Positions 16,728-25,317 of a stretch of 64,000 nt of DNA are shown in pieces. The stretch covers positions 1,110,365 to 1,174,364 of the forward strand of contig NZ_LT721901.1 of the NCBI RefSeq assembly GCF_900157375.1. The letters are read 5' to 3'. The notes beneath the pieces are model-generated. The model was not told where the DNA came from. It saw only the letters and a program-made list of their open reading frames with translations, and made no database searches. Every line of letters begins with the position of its first letter. Positions within the stretch are counted from its first letter, which is position 1. The position numbers and the translations under genes are program-made. The DNA comes from Mycobacterium rhizamassiliense. GTDB lineage: Bacteria > Actinomycetota > Actinomycetes > Mycobacteriales > Mycobacteriaceae.

Positions 16728-16838
16728 AACCCGCTGCGACCCTGCGTGTTTGAGCGTTTGCTAAGGCAGCTCTGGCAGTGTTCGAAATTCCGGCGCCAGC
16801 CCCTCCCGCCTGCGCCGATCCCAAGTTACTGTCGAGTA

Positions 16839-17510
16839 ATGAGCGTGACGGATGTGCCTGAGGCCCTAGCCCCGGAGCTGGTCGGCAACGTCGTTCTGGA
16901 CTACGGCGATCAGGCCCTGTTGGTGCAATGTGGCAGTACCGCCGAGGTACTGGGGTGGGCGACCGAGCTGCGCGCCGCGGGGTTGCCCGGCGTACTCGAC
17001 GTCGTTCCGGCCGCCCGCACGGTGCTGGTGAAGCTCGCCGGCCCGCGATACCAGGGAGTCGTCCGGCAGCGGCTGCGCAAGATGCGCGTCAATCCCGATC
17101 CCTTCATAGGGCGGGTCTCCGCGGAGCGCCGCGCCGACGTGGTGATCGACGTCGTCTACGACGGCCCCGACCTCGCCGAGGTCGCCAACCACACCGGACT
17201 GACCACTGCGCAAGTCGTGCACGCCCACACCTCCACCCTGTGGCGCGTCGGATTCAGTGGATTCGCACCGGGTTTCGCGTACCTCGTCGACGGCGATCCC
17301 CGGCTGCGGGTGCCGCGCCGCGCCGAGCCGCGGACCTCGGTGCCGGCCGGGTCGGTCGCGCTGGCGGGCGAATTCAGCGCCGTGTACCCGCGCCAATCCC
17401 CCGGCGGCTGGCAGCTCATCGGCCACACCGATGCGGCGCTATGGGACCTCGACCGACCCAACCCCGCGCTACTGACGCGGGGCACGTGGGTCCAGTTCCG
17501 CGCCGCGTAA
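16839..17510 (+). CDS. pxpB: 5-oxoprolinase subunit PxpB-like (KipI / allophanate hydrolase subunit 1 family)
   Basis: 223 residues. The signature [20 protein letters not shown] and the following [20 protein letters not shown] are typical of the KipI/PxpB family. With PxpC and PxpA it forms the ATP-dependent 5-oxoprolinase in other bacteria; older annotations call it allophanate hydrolase subunit 1. ATG 16839 ([14 protein letters not shown]) is the likely start. The PxpC gene follows 15 bases later. The third partner PxpA (LamB/YcsF) is not in this window, so the reaction here is inferred only. From memory it corresponds to Rv0264c. Confidence 0.87.
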   Translation: MSVTDVPEALAPELVGNVVLDYGDQALLVQCGSTAEVLGWATELRAAGLPGVLDVVPAARTVLVKLAGPRYQGVVRQRLRKMRVNPDPFIGRVSAERRADVVIDVVYDGPDLAEVANHTGLTTAQVVHAHTSTLWRVGFSGFAPGFAYLVDGDPRLRVPRRAEPRTSVPAGSVALAGEFSAVYPRQSPGGWQLIGHTDAALWDLDRPNPALLTRGTWVQFRAA

Positions 17511-17525
17511 CGCAAGGAGGACGCC

Positions 17526-18443
17526 ATGATCACCCTGGAAATCCTGCGCACCGGACCGCTCGCCGTCATCCAGGACCTCGGCCGGATCGGACAGTCCGAC
17601 CTCGGCGTCGGGCGGTCCGGCGCCGCCGACCGGGGTTCGCACAAGCTGGCCAACCGGCTGGTCGCCAATCCCGACGACCGCGCCACCGTTGAGGTGACGT
17701 TCGGCGGGTTCTGCGCGCGCGTGCGCGGCGGCGACGTCGACATCGCGGTGACCGGGGCCGACACCGACCCGACGGTCAACGGAATCAAGTTCGGCACCAA
17801 CAGCATTCATCACGTCCACGACGGCGAGGTGATCTCGCTCGGCACTCCCCGGGCCGGGCTGCGGACCTACCTGGCGGTGCGCGGCGGCATCTGCGTGGAA
17901 CCGGTGCTGGGCTCGCGCAGCTACGACGTGATGTCCGCGATCGGCCCGTCGCCGCTGCACGCCGGCGACCAACTGCCCATCGGCGAGCACACCACCGACT
18001 ACCCCGAGATCGACCAAGCGCCGGTGGCCTCGATCACGAGCGACGTGGTCGAGCTGTCGGTGGTGCCGGGGCCGCGCGACGACTGGTTCGTCGATCCCGA
18101 CCTTCTGGTGCACACCGACTGGGTGGCATCGGATCGCAGCGACCGGGTCGGGATGCGGCTGACGGGCCGCCCGCTGCAGTACTGCTTCCCGGACCGGCAG
18201 CTGCCCAGCGAGGGTGCCACCCGCGGCGCAATTCAGGTGCCGCCCAACGGGTTACCCGTCATCCTTGGGCCCGACCACCCCGTCACGGGCGGGTACCCGG
18301 TGGTCGGCGTGGTGATCGACGAGGACATGGACAAGGTCGCCCAGGTGCGGGCCGGCCAGCGGGTGCGGCTGCACTGGGCGCGGCCCCGGGCGGCCGTGGG
18401 AGCAGCGACGGCCTCCAGCCCTGCGGGCGGGCCGTTCTCCTAG
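17526..18443 (+). CDS. pxpC: 5-oxoprolinase subunit PxpC-like (KipA / allophanate hydrolase subunit 2 family)
   Basis: 305 residues. The N-terminus has [25 protein letters not shown], the diagnostic PxpC/KipA motif, followed by [10 protein letters not shown] and a C-terminal half ending with [16 protein letters not shown] and [10 protein letters not shown]. It pairs with the PxpB-like protein encoded just upstream. AAGGAGG lies about seven bases before the ATG, a strong ribosome site. The aac gene starts 33 bases downstream on the same strand, so the three may be co-transcribed. Confidence 0.88.
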   Translation: MITLEILRTGPLAVIQDLGRIGQSDLGVGRSGAADRGSHKLANRLVANPDDRATVEVTFGGFCARVRGGDVDIAVTGADTDPTVNGIKFGTNSIHHVHDGEVISLGTPRAGLRTYLAVRGGICVEPVLGSRSYDVMSAIGPSPLHAGDQLPIGEHTTDYPEIDQAPVASITSDVVELSVVPGPRDDWFVDPDLLVHTDWVASDRSDRVGMRLTGRPLQYCFPDRQLPSEGATRGAIQVPPNGLPVILGPDHPVTGGYPVVGVVIDEDMDKVAQVRAGQRVRLHWARPRAAVGAATASSPAGGPFS

Positions 18444-18467
18444 TGCCGCGCCGGCCCAGGCTGGTAG

Positions 18468-19022
<555 letters not shown>

Positions 19023-19025
19023 TCC

Positions 19026-19052
19026 GAAAGATGCTGTTTTCCAACATCTTTC
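19026..19052 (+). terminator. hairpin directly after aac, candidate terminator
   Basis: Arms GAAAGATGCTG and CAACATCTTTC (one mismatch in 11) around a TTTTC loop, starting four bases after the aac stop. The stem is AT-rich for this genome and has no T-run, so an operator role is also possible. Confidence 0.4.
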
Positions 19053-19228
19053 ACTGCCTGTGGGGCATCCCCGCCGCGCGCTGACCCGCTACGTCGGCGA
19101 CCAAGTGTGGCGCGCGTCACTCGAAATACCCACCCTCACAGCATCAGTCGTGATGTGGTGAGCTGAAATTCACGCCCGGGTCACTGCCCGCAGCGCCCGG
19201 GCAACAAACAATTTCTAACGTGATCGCC

Positions 19229-20635
19229 ATGGGAATCTCGCTGGGCCGTTCGCACGTCCTTTCGGACTGGGACCCCGAAGACACCGTGGCATGGGAAAAC
19301 GGCAACAACAAGATCGCCCGCCGCAACCTGATCTGGTCGGTGGCCGCCGAGCACATCGGCTTCTCCGTGTGGTCGATCTGGTCGGTGATGGTGCTGTTCA
19401 TGCCCGCATCCGTGTACCACTTCTCCGCGGGCGACAAATTCCTGCTCGGAGCCACCGCGACGCTGGTCGGCGCCTGCCTGCGGTTCCCCTACCCGTTCGC
19501 CACAGCGAAGTTCGGCGGCCGCAACTGGACGGTGTTCTCCGCCTTCGTCCTACTCATCCCGACGGTCGGCACCATGGTGCTGCTGGCCCACCCCGGCCTG
19601 CCGCTGTGGCCGTATCTGATCTGCGCGGCGCTGTCCGGCCTGGGCGGCGGCAACTTCGCGTCCTCGATGACGAACATCAACGCGTTCTATCCGCAACGGC
19701 TGAAGGGCTGGGCGCTGGCGGTCAACGCGGGCGGCGGCAACCTCGGAGTTCCGGTGGTGCAGCTGGTCGGCCTGCTCGTCATCGCGACCGCCGGCAACCG
19801 CCAGCCATACTGGGTGTGCGCGATTTACCTTGTCCTGCTTGCCTTTGCGGGTATCGGCGCGGCCCTGCACATGGACAACCTGCAGCACTACCGCATCGAG
19901 ATGAACACCATGCGCGCGGTGCTGGCCGAGCCGCACACCTGGGTGATCTCGCTGCTCTACATCGGCACCTTCGGCTCGTTCATCGGCTTCTCGTTCGCGT
20001 TCGGCCAGGTGCTGCAGATGAACTTCGTGGCGGGCGGCCAGGATGCGGCGCAGGCCTCGCTGCACGCCGCCCAAATCGCCTTCCTGGGGCCACTATTGGG
20101 ATCCATCTCCCGCGTCTACGGCGGCAGGCTCGCCGACCGCATCGGCGGCGGCCGCGTCACCCTGACCGTGTTCTGCTCGATGATCCTGGCTGCCGGGATA
20201 CTCATCAGCGCAAGCACTTTGGGCGGCCACGGCGGCCACACCCCGGCCGCGTCGATGGCCGGTTATGTGATCGGCTTCGTCGCACTGTTCGTGTTGTCCG
20301 GCGTGGGGAACGGCTCGGTGTACAAGATGATTCCGACGATCTTCGAGGCCCGCAGCCACCGGCTACAGGTCGGCGAGACCGAGCGCAGGCAGTGGTCCCG
20401 GTCCATGTCCGGAGCACTGATCGGCTTCGCCGGCGCGGTCGGCGCGCTCGGCGGCGTCGGCGTGAATCTGGCTCTGCGGCAGTCCTATCTGCACAACGGC
20501 TCGGCGACGGCGGCGTTCTGGGCGTTCGCGGTGGTCTACGTGGCCGCCTCGGCCCTGACGTGGGCGATATACGTGCGCCGCCCGCTGGAGGTCGCCACCC
20601 CCGCCGCGGCGGGGGTGGCGCTGGCCCGGGCGTAG
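19229..20635 (+). CDS. narK3: nitrate/nitrite transporter, NarK3-like MFS protein
   Basis: 468 residues in 12 hydrophobic segments of the NarK/NasA branch of the major facilitator superfamily. The N-terminus has DWDPEDTVAWENGNNKIARRN. The nitrate signature is seen as SGLGGGNFASSMTNINAFYP in TM5 and LSGVGNGSVYKMIPTIF in TM11; the charged loop GGRLADRIGGGRVT is present. It moves nitrate and/or nitrite across the cytoplasmic membrane. The start is ATG 19229 or GTG 19220. A second, closely similar narK follows, and then the regulator and siroheme genes of nitrite assimilation. From memory it corresponds to Rv0261c. Confidence 0.92.
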   Translation: MGISLGRSHVLSDWDPEDTVAWENGNNKIARRNLIWSVAAEHIGFSVWSIWSVMVLFMPASVYHFSAGDKFLLGATATLVGACLRFPYPFATAKFGGRNWTVFSAFVLLIPTVGTMVLLAHPGLPLWPYLICAALSGLGGGNFASSMTNINAFYPQRLKGWALAVNAGGGNLGVPVVQLVGLLVIATAGNRQPYWVCAIYLVLLAFAGIGAALHMDNLQHYRIEMNTMRAVLAEPHTWVISLLYIGTFGSFIGFSFAFGQVLQMNFVAGGQDAAQASLHAAQIAFLGPLLGSISRVYGGRLADRIGGGRVTLTVFCSMILAAGILISASTLGGHGGHTPAASMAGYVIGFVALFVLSGVGNGSVYKMIPTIFEARSHRLQVGETERRQWSRSMSGALIGFAGAVGALGGVGVNLALRQSYLHNGSATAAFWAFAVVYVAASALTWAIYVRRPLEVATPAAAGVALARA

Positions 20636-21009
20636 CGCCGGTATCGAGAGCGCAACGGATTAGCACGAAATGTATTCCACCTCACACCGAATTCCACAGC
20701 GCGCCCGCATAGCATTAACCATCATTATTGCCATGCGCCATCATTGATCACGGATACGCTTCTGACGTGTTCTTTTGCCAGTGACGTTGCCGTCCAGGCA
20801 TTTACCAGATAACTGGGATTCAACCTACAGGCGAAATAGGCCAATTCGAGTTGACGGGTTTCGTCCCGAAATGTGAGCATCAAAGTCACGCCCACGGCAT
20901 GCCTCTCAATTCGGGGCGCCCACAAGGGCTTCGACGTCCAGATCCAGCAAGCTCGTCTCCACCTTGGGAGTCGGGCTCGTTGCCACCTGGCCCGACGAGA
21001 GGGAATCTC
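20636..21009. other. 374-bp leader region between the two narK genes
   Basis: No convincing gene. It contains a direct repeat CCATCATT at 20719-20726 and 20738-20745 in a relatively AT-rich stretch, and near the end a hairpin with arms TCGGGC (20971-20976) and GCCCGA (20990-20995) just before the ribosome site of the second narK. It probably carries the second narK's promoter and control sites. Confidence 0.5.
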
Positions 21010-22479
21010 ATGCGCGCCAGGCCCTCTTCGTCACTGCCCCAGCATCTTTCGTCCGCCGGGGCGACCAAACACGAAGTGCGCCTAGGTCGTGGCCATCGCC
21101 TCACGGACTGGAACCCAGAGGACACCGCCGCCTGGGAGGGCGGCAACAACAAGATCGCCCGCCGCAATCTGCTCTGCACGATGGCCGGCGACCATGTGGC
21201 GTTTTCCATCTGGACCCTCTGGTCGGTGATGGTGCTCTTCATGCCGGCCTCGGTCTACGGCTTCTCCGCCAGCGACAAGTTGCTGCTCGGTGCGGTGGCC
21301 ACGCTGGGCGGTGGGTGCGCCCGCATTCCGTACACCATGGGCATCATCGCGTTCGGCGGCCGCAACTGGACGACGTTCTCCGCCTTCGTGCTGGTGATCC
21401 CGACCGCGGGCACCATCGTGCTGCTGGCCAACCCCGGGCTGCCATTGTGGCCCTATGTGGTGTGCGCGGCGCTGACCGGCCTGGGCGGTGGCAACTACGC
21501 GGCATCGCTGACCAACGTCAACGCGTTCTACCCCCAACGGCTCAAGGGCACGGCGCTGGCCGTCAACGCGGGGGTTGGAAACCTCGGCGTCGCGGTGATC
21601 CAGTTGGTCGGTCTGCTGGTGCTGGCCACCGCGGGACACGAAGCGCCGTACTGGGTCTGCGCGGTCTACCTGGTGTTGCTCACGGCCATCGGGATTGCGG
21701 CGGCGCGGTTCATGGACAACCTCGATCACGGCGGCGAGCCGAACCACATGCGGTCGATCCTGTTCGAACGCGACACCTGGGTGATATCGCTGCTCTACAT
21801 CTGCACCTTCGGCAGCTGGATCGGATTTTCGTTCGCCTTCGGACAGGTGCTCGAGGTCAACTTCCTGGCCAACGGCGAGACGGCCAAGCACGCGTCGCTG
21901 CACGCCGCCCAAATCGCCTTCGTCGGGCCACTATTGGGCTCGCTGGCGCGGATCTACGGCGGCAGGCTGGCCGATCGTAGGGGCGGCAGCCGGGTGACGC
22001 TCGGCGTGCTGGGCGGCATGACCCTGGCCGCCGGGATGCTGGTCGCGATCAGCACGGTGGACGGTCGCGACGCCGGCGGCACATCGGCCGTGATGGTCGG
22101 CTACGTGATCGGGTTCATGATCCTGTTCGTGTTGTCCGGCATGGGCAATGGCTCGGTGTTCAAACTCATTCCGTCGGTCTACGACGCGCGCAGTCGCTCG
22201 CTGGACGCCGGCGAGGCGCAGCGCCGCCAATGGGCGCGCGCGAAGTCCGGATCGTTGATCGGTATCTGCTCGGCGGTCGGCGCGCTCGGCGGCGTCGGAA
22301 TCAGCCTGGCGTTGCGCGAGTCCTACCTCCGCAGCGGCACCGAGACGTCGGCTTACTGGCTGTTCCTGGCCTCATACGTCATCGCGGCAATCCTGACCTG
22401 GGTCATGTACGTCCGCCCGCCCGCCGCCGCCCCGGGCGTGTCGAAGTCGGCGCTTCAACCCAGGTCGGCCCGGGTGTGA
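21010..22479 (+). CDS. narK: second nitrate/nitrite transporter, NarK-type MFS protein
   Basis: 489 residues, clearly a paralogue of the preceding gene: DWNPEDTAAWEGGNNKIARRN, TGLGGGNYAASLTNVNAFYP and LSGMGNGSVFKLIPSVYDAR are near-identical blocks. It has 12 hydrophobic segments. The ATG at 21010 (MRARPSSSLPQ) has GAGAGGGA upstream. The frame stays open further 5', but that part is Pro/Ser-rich without membrane character and looks like leader. The stop TGA overlaps a possible GTG start of the regulator gene, suggesting one transcript. I do not recall a second copy at this M. tuberculosis locus. Confidence 0.92.
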   Translation: MRARPSSSLPQHLSSAGATKHEVRLGRGHRLTDWNPEDTAAWEGGNNKIARRNLLCTMAGDHVAFSIWTLWSVMVLFMPASVYGFSASDKLLLGAVATLGGGCARIPYTMGIIAFGGRNWTTFSAFVLVIPTAGTIVLLANPGLPLWPYVVCAALTGLGGGNYAASLTNVNAFYPQRLKGTALAVNAGVGNLGVAVIQLVGLLVLATAGHEAPYWVCAVYLVLLTAIGIAAARFMDNLDHGGEPNHMRSILFERDTWVISLLYICTFGSWIGFSFAFGQVLEVNFLANGETAKHASLHAAQIAFVGPLLGSLARIYGGRLADRRGGSRVTLGVLGGMTLAAGMLVAISTVDGRDAGGTSAVMVGYVIGFMILFVLSGMGNGSVFKLIPSVYDARSRSLDAGEAQRRQWARAKSGSLIGICSAVGALGGVGISLALRESYLRSGTETSAYWLFLASYVIAAILTWVMYVRPPAAAPGVSKSALQPRSARV

Positions 22480-22532
22480 GCGACAGCGCACTAGGGGTGA
22501 TGCGTCAGCAATCACTTGGTAATGCGACGGAA

Positions 22533-23702
22533 ATGTCACAGGCATACACAATGCATATGGCCCAGCCCGCCTCCACACCGTTGACCGGCTACCGCATCGC
22601 GGTGACGTCGGCGCGCCGCTCCGAGGAGCTGTGCGCGCTGCTGAGCCGCAATGGTGCCGAGGTCTGTAGCGCCGCGGCGATCAACATGATCGCGCTGCCG
22701 GACGACGACGAGCTGCACGCCAGCACCGAGGCTTTGATCGCCGAACCGCCGGACATTCTGGTCGCGCACACCGGCATCGGCTTTCGCGGCTGGCTGGCGG
22801 CGGCCGAGGGCTGGGGCCTGTCCACCCAGCTGGTCGCGGCGCTGTCCAACGCGCGCGTGGTGGCCCGCGGGCCGAAGGCGACGGGCGCGCTGCGCGCGGC
22901 CGGCCTGCACGAGGAATGGTCGCCGAAGTCCGAATCCTCCCAGGAGCTACTGGAATACCTGCTCGATGGCGGCGTTTCCGGCGCGCGCATCGCCGTCCAG
23001 CTGCACGGCGCCGCGGATGCCTGGGATCCGTTCCCGGAGTTCATCGGGGGCCTCAGCGCGGCCGGCGCCCACGTCGTCGCCATCCGCGTCTACCGGTGGA
23101 AGTCAACGCCGTTGGGCGGCAACTTCGACCAGCTCGTCACCGGAATCGCGAAGCGGCAGTTCGATGCCGTCAGCTTCACCTCCGCGCCCGCGGCCGCCGC
23201 GGTGCTGGAGCGCAGCCGTGATTTGCAGATCGAGGATCAGGTGCTCGAGGCGCTGCGCACCGACGTGCACGCGATGTGCGTCGGGCCGGTGACCTCCCAG
23301 CCGCTGATCCGCAAGGGCGTACCGACGTCGTCGCCCGAACGAATGCGCCTGGGCGCCTTGGCCCGGCACATCGCGGTCGAGCTGCCACCGCTGGTGTCCC
23401 GCACCGTCCAGGCCGCCGGCCACGCGGTCGAGATCCGGGGTACCTGCGTGCTGGTCGACGATTCGGTCAAGACGCTGTCCGGTTCGGGGATGGCGATACT
23501 GCGTGCGCTGGCCCACCGCCCGGGCGACGTCGTCTCACGCAACGACCTGCTGCAGGTGCTGCCCGGCAATAGCAACGACACCCACGCCGTCGACACCGCC
23601 GTGCTGCGGCTGCGAACGGCGTTGGGCGACAAGAACATTGTCGCGACCGTCGTCAAGCGGGGTTACCGGCTGGCGATCGAGGAGCGCGGGGTGACGCCGT
23701 GA
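22533..23702 (+). CDS. nnaR: NnaR-type nitrate/nitrite assimilation regulator (HemD-like domain + winged helix)
   Basis: About 389 residues. Residues 15-275 resemble uroporphyrinogen-III synthase (HemD): YRIAVTSARRSEELCALL, then FTSAPAAAAVLERSRDL and the tail GPVTSQPLIRKG. Residues about 300-385 form an OmpR-type winged helix: LSGSGMAILRALAHRPGDVV, then HAVDTAVLRLRTALGDKN and TVVKRGYRLAIEE. This is the architecture of M. smegmatis NnaR and Rv0260c, which with GlnR activates nitrate/nitrite assimilation. Start options are GTG 22476 (overlapping the narK stop), ATG 22533 and ATG 22557. The stop overlaps the GTG of the chelatase gene by four bases. Confidence 0.88.
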   Translation: MSQAYTMHMAQPASTPLTGYRIAVTSARRSEELCALLSRNGAEVCSAAAINMIALPDDDELHASTEALIAEPPDILVAHTGIGFRGWLAAAEGWGLSTQLVAALSNARVVARGPKATGALRAAGLHEEWSPKSESSQELLEYLLDGGVSGARIAVQLHGAADAWDPFPEFIGGLSAAGAHVVAIRVYRWKSTPLGGNFDQLVTGIAKRQFDAVSFTSAPAAAAVLERSRDLQIEDQVLEALRTDVHAMCVGPVTSQPLIRKGVPTSSPERMRLGALARHIAVELPPLVSRTVQAAGHAVEIRGTCVLVDDSVKTLSGSGMAILRALAHRPGDVVSRNDLLQVLPGNSNDTHAVDTAVLRLRTALGDKNIVATVVKRGYRLAIEERGVTP

Positions 23703-24451
23703 GTTTGATCCTGGCCGCGCACGGCACCCGCCGACCGGGCGGCGTCGCGATGGTCGGAGACCTCGCCGCGCAGGTGAGCGACCTGCTCGGCCGGCCCGTG
23801 CAGGTCGCCTTCGTCGACGTCCTGGGACCCACCCCCAGCGAGGTGCTCGCCGCGGCCACCGGCCCGCGGGCCATCGTCGTTCCGGCGTTCCTGTCCCGCG
23901 GATACCACGTCCGCACCGATCTGCCCGCCCACGTCGCGGCCAGCGGGCACCACAACGTCGTCGTCACGCCGGCGTTGGGACCGGGCGGTCGCGTCGCGCG
24001 GATCGTCTCCGATCAGCTGATCCAAACCGGTTGGCGCCCGGGCGATTCCGTGGTCCTCGGCGCGGCGGGGACATCCGACCCCCACGCACGCGCGGACCTG
24101 CACACCACCGCCACGCTGCTGTCGGCGATGACCGGCTCGCGGGTGAGCCTCGGGTTCGCCGCCACCGGGGGCCCGGATATCAACGAGGCGGTGGAGAAGG
24201 CCCGGGCCGGCGGTGCGCGACGCGTTGTGGTGGCGTCCTACCTCCTGTCCGACGGGTTGTTCCAAGACAAGCTGCGGGACGCCGGCGCCGATCTGGTCAG
24301 CCGGCCGCTGGGCACTCATCCGGGAATGGCACGGTTGATCGCCGACCGGTTCCGTCGCGCGGTGCCGCCGTCGGTGAACACCGGGCGCGGCCGGCCGGTT
24401 CGTCATCACCGGCCGGGCGCGCCGACAAGCCTGGCGATGCTTGATCTTTGA
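23699..24451 (+). CDS. sirohydrochlorin chelatase family protein (CbiX/SirB-like)
   Basis: 250 residues, two CbiX-type halves. The metal-binding His is in ILAAHGTRRPGG at the N-terminus; the second half has VVLGAAGTSDPHARADLH and RVVVASYLLSDGLFQDKLRD. Members insert Fe2+ (or Co2+) into sirohydrochlorin; the context with NirBD argues for siroheme, the cofactor of nitrite reductase. GTG 23699 overlaps the nnaR stop in a GTGA arrangement, so translation is coupled. From memory it corresponds to Rv0259c. Confidence 0.87.
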   Translation: MSLILAAHGTRRPGGVAMVGDLAAQVSDLLGRPVQVAFVDVLGPTPSEVLAAATGPRAIVVPAFLSRGYHVRTDLPAHVAASGHHNVVVTPALGPGGRVARIVSDQLIQTGWRPGDSVVLGAAGTSDPHARADLHTTATLLSAMTGSRVSLGFAATGGPDINEAVEKARAGGARRVVVASYLLSDGLFQDKLRDAGADLVSRPLGTHPGMARLIADRFRRAVPPSVNTGRGRPVRHHRPGAPTSLAMLDL

Positions 24452-24475
24452 TCGCCCACGGGTGATCCTGGCACC

Positions 24476-24928
24476 ATGCCCCGTCGCGAAGAGCCGTCGC
24501 GTGGGCTCCTCGACCCCGTCGCCAAGATGCTGCGGTTGCCATTCGGCACACCGGAATTCATCGACCGCATCGTCACCGGCGGGGTCAATCAGGCGGGCCG
24601 CCAGACGTTGTATCTGCTGATCACCACGTGGGACGCCGCCGGCGGCGGGCCATTTGCGGCCAGCGCGATCGCCTCCACCGGCATGGCGAAAACCGCCGAG
24701 ATAGTGCAGAACATGTTCGTCGGCCCGGTTTTCGGCCCGCTGCTGAAGATCCTGGGCGCCGACAAGGCCGCGGTGCGGGCGTCGCTATGCGCCTCGCAAC
24801 TGGTCGGGCTGGGCATCATGCGCTACGGCGTGCGCTCCGAACCCCTGCATTCCATGTCGGTGGAAGCCCTCGTCGATGCCATCGGCCCGACCATGCAGCG
24901 CTACCTGGTCGGGGACATCGGCGGGTGA
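24476..24928 (+). CDS. orphan TetR-type C-terminal ligand domain without a DNA-binding domain
   Basis: 150 residues. FGTPEFIDRIVTGGVNQAGR, then GPVFGPLLKILGADKAAVRA, SLCASQLVGLGIMRYGVRSE and PTMQRYLVGD match the effector/dimerisation domain of a TetR subgroup (TetR_C_16 in Pfam as I recall). No helix-turn-helix precedes it; only about 20 polar residues come before. It may dimerise with or antagonise a full TetR, or be a decayed regulator that became fixed. A similarly short homologue, Rv0258c, exists in M. tuberculosis by memory, so the truncation is old. Role unknown. Confidence 0.75.
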   Translation: MPRREEPSRGLLDPVAKMLRLPFGTPEFIDRIVTGGVNQAGRQTLYLLITTWDAAGGGPFAASAIASTGMAKTAEIVQNMFVGPVFGPLLKILGADKAAVRASLCASQLVGLGIMRYGVRSEPLHSMSVEALVDAIGPTMQRYLVGDIGG

Positions 24929-24948
24929 CCCCGACGGCGTGCTGCGGC

Positions 24949-25317
24949 TCAGGCGGCCCGCTGCTGGTAGTCCACACCGATCTGGACGACGCCGTCGACC
25001 GACACCCGCACCGGGTACACCGGCAGCGACTTGGCCGGATCGTCCAGGCAGGAACCGTCTTCCAGCGAGAACGCCTGCTTCAGAATCGGCGACTGGACGG
25101 TGACGCAGCCGCCGCGGTCGCCCACGATCCCGCGAGACATGACCGCCGCGCCCGAGAACGGGTCGACGTTGCCCACCGCGAACACCGAGCCGTCGTCCAG
25201 GCGGAACAGCGCCGCCTGGCTGCCGTCGTCGAGCAGCACGCCGACGCCGCGACCGGGAATGAGGTGGTCGTAGGCGCAGGCGCTCGTCCACACGTCAATG
25301 TCGTTGAGAAGTGTCAT
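24949..25317 (-). CDS. nirD: nitrite reductase (NADH) small subunit
   Basis: 122 residues with the Rieske-like beta fold of NirD: VWTSACAYDHLIPGRGVGVLL, LFRLDDGSVFAVGNVDPFSG and SRGIVGDRGGCVTVQSP. The CxH and CxxH pairs that hold a Rieske cluster are absent, as usual for this short NirD type. It works with NirB in cytosolic reduction of nitrite to ammonium. Its ATG overlaps the nirB stop by four bases. From memory it corresponds to Rv0253. Confidence 0.93.
   Translation of the reverse strand: MTLLNDIDVWTSACAYDHLIPGRGVGVLLDDGSQAALFRLDDGSVFAVGNVDPFSGAAVMSRGIVGDRGGCVTVQSPILKQAFSLEDGSCLDDPAKSLPVYPVRVSVDGVVQIGVDYQQRAA

Noticed and set aside
20851..21009. N-terminal extension of the second NarK
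   Set aside because: Pro/Ser-rich without similarity to the first NarK; ATG 21010 has a better ribosome site.
22519..22534. GlnR-like box GTAAT-N6-GAAAT near the nnaR start
   Set aside because: Both conserved C bases are changed and it may lie inside the coding region if GTG 22476 is the start; too weak to call.
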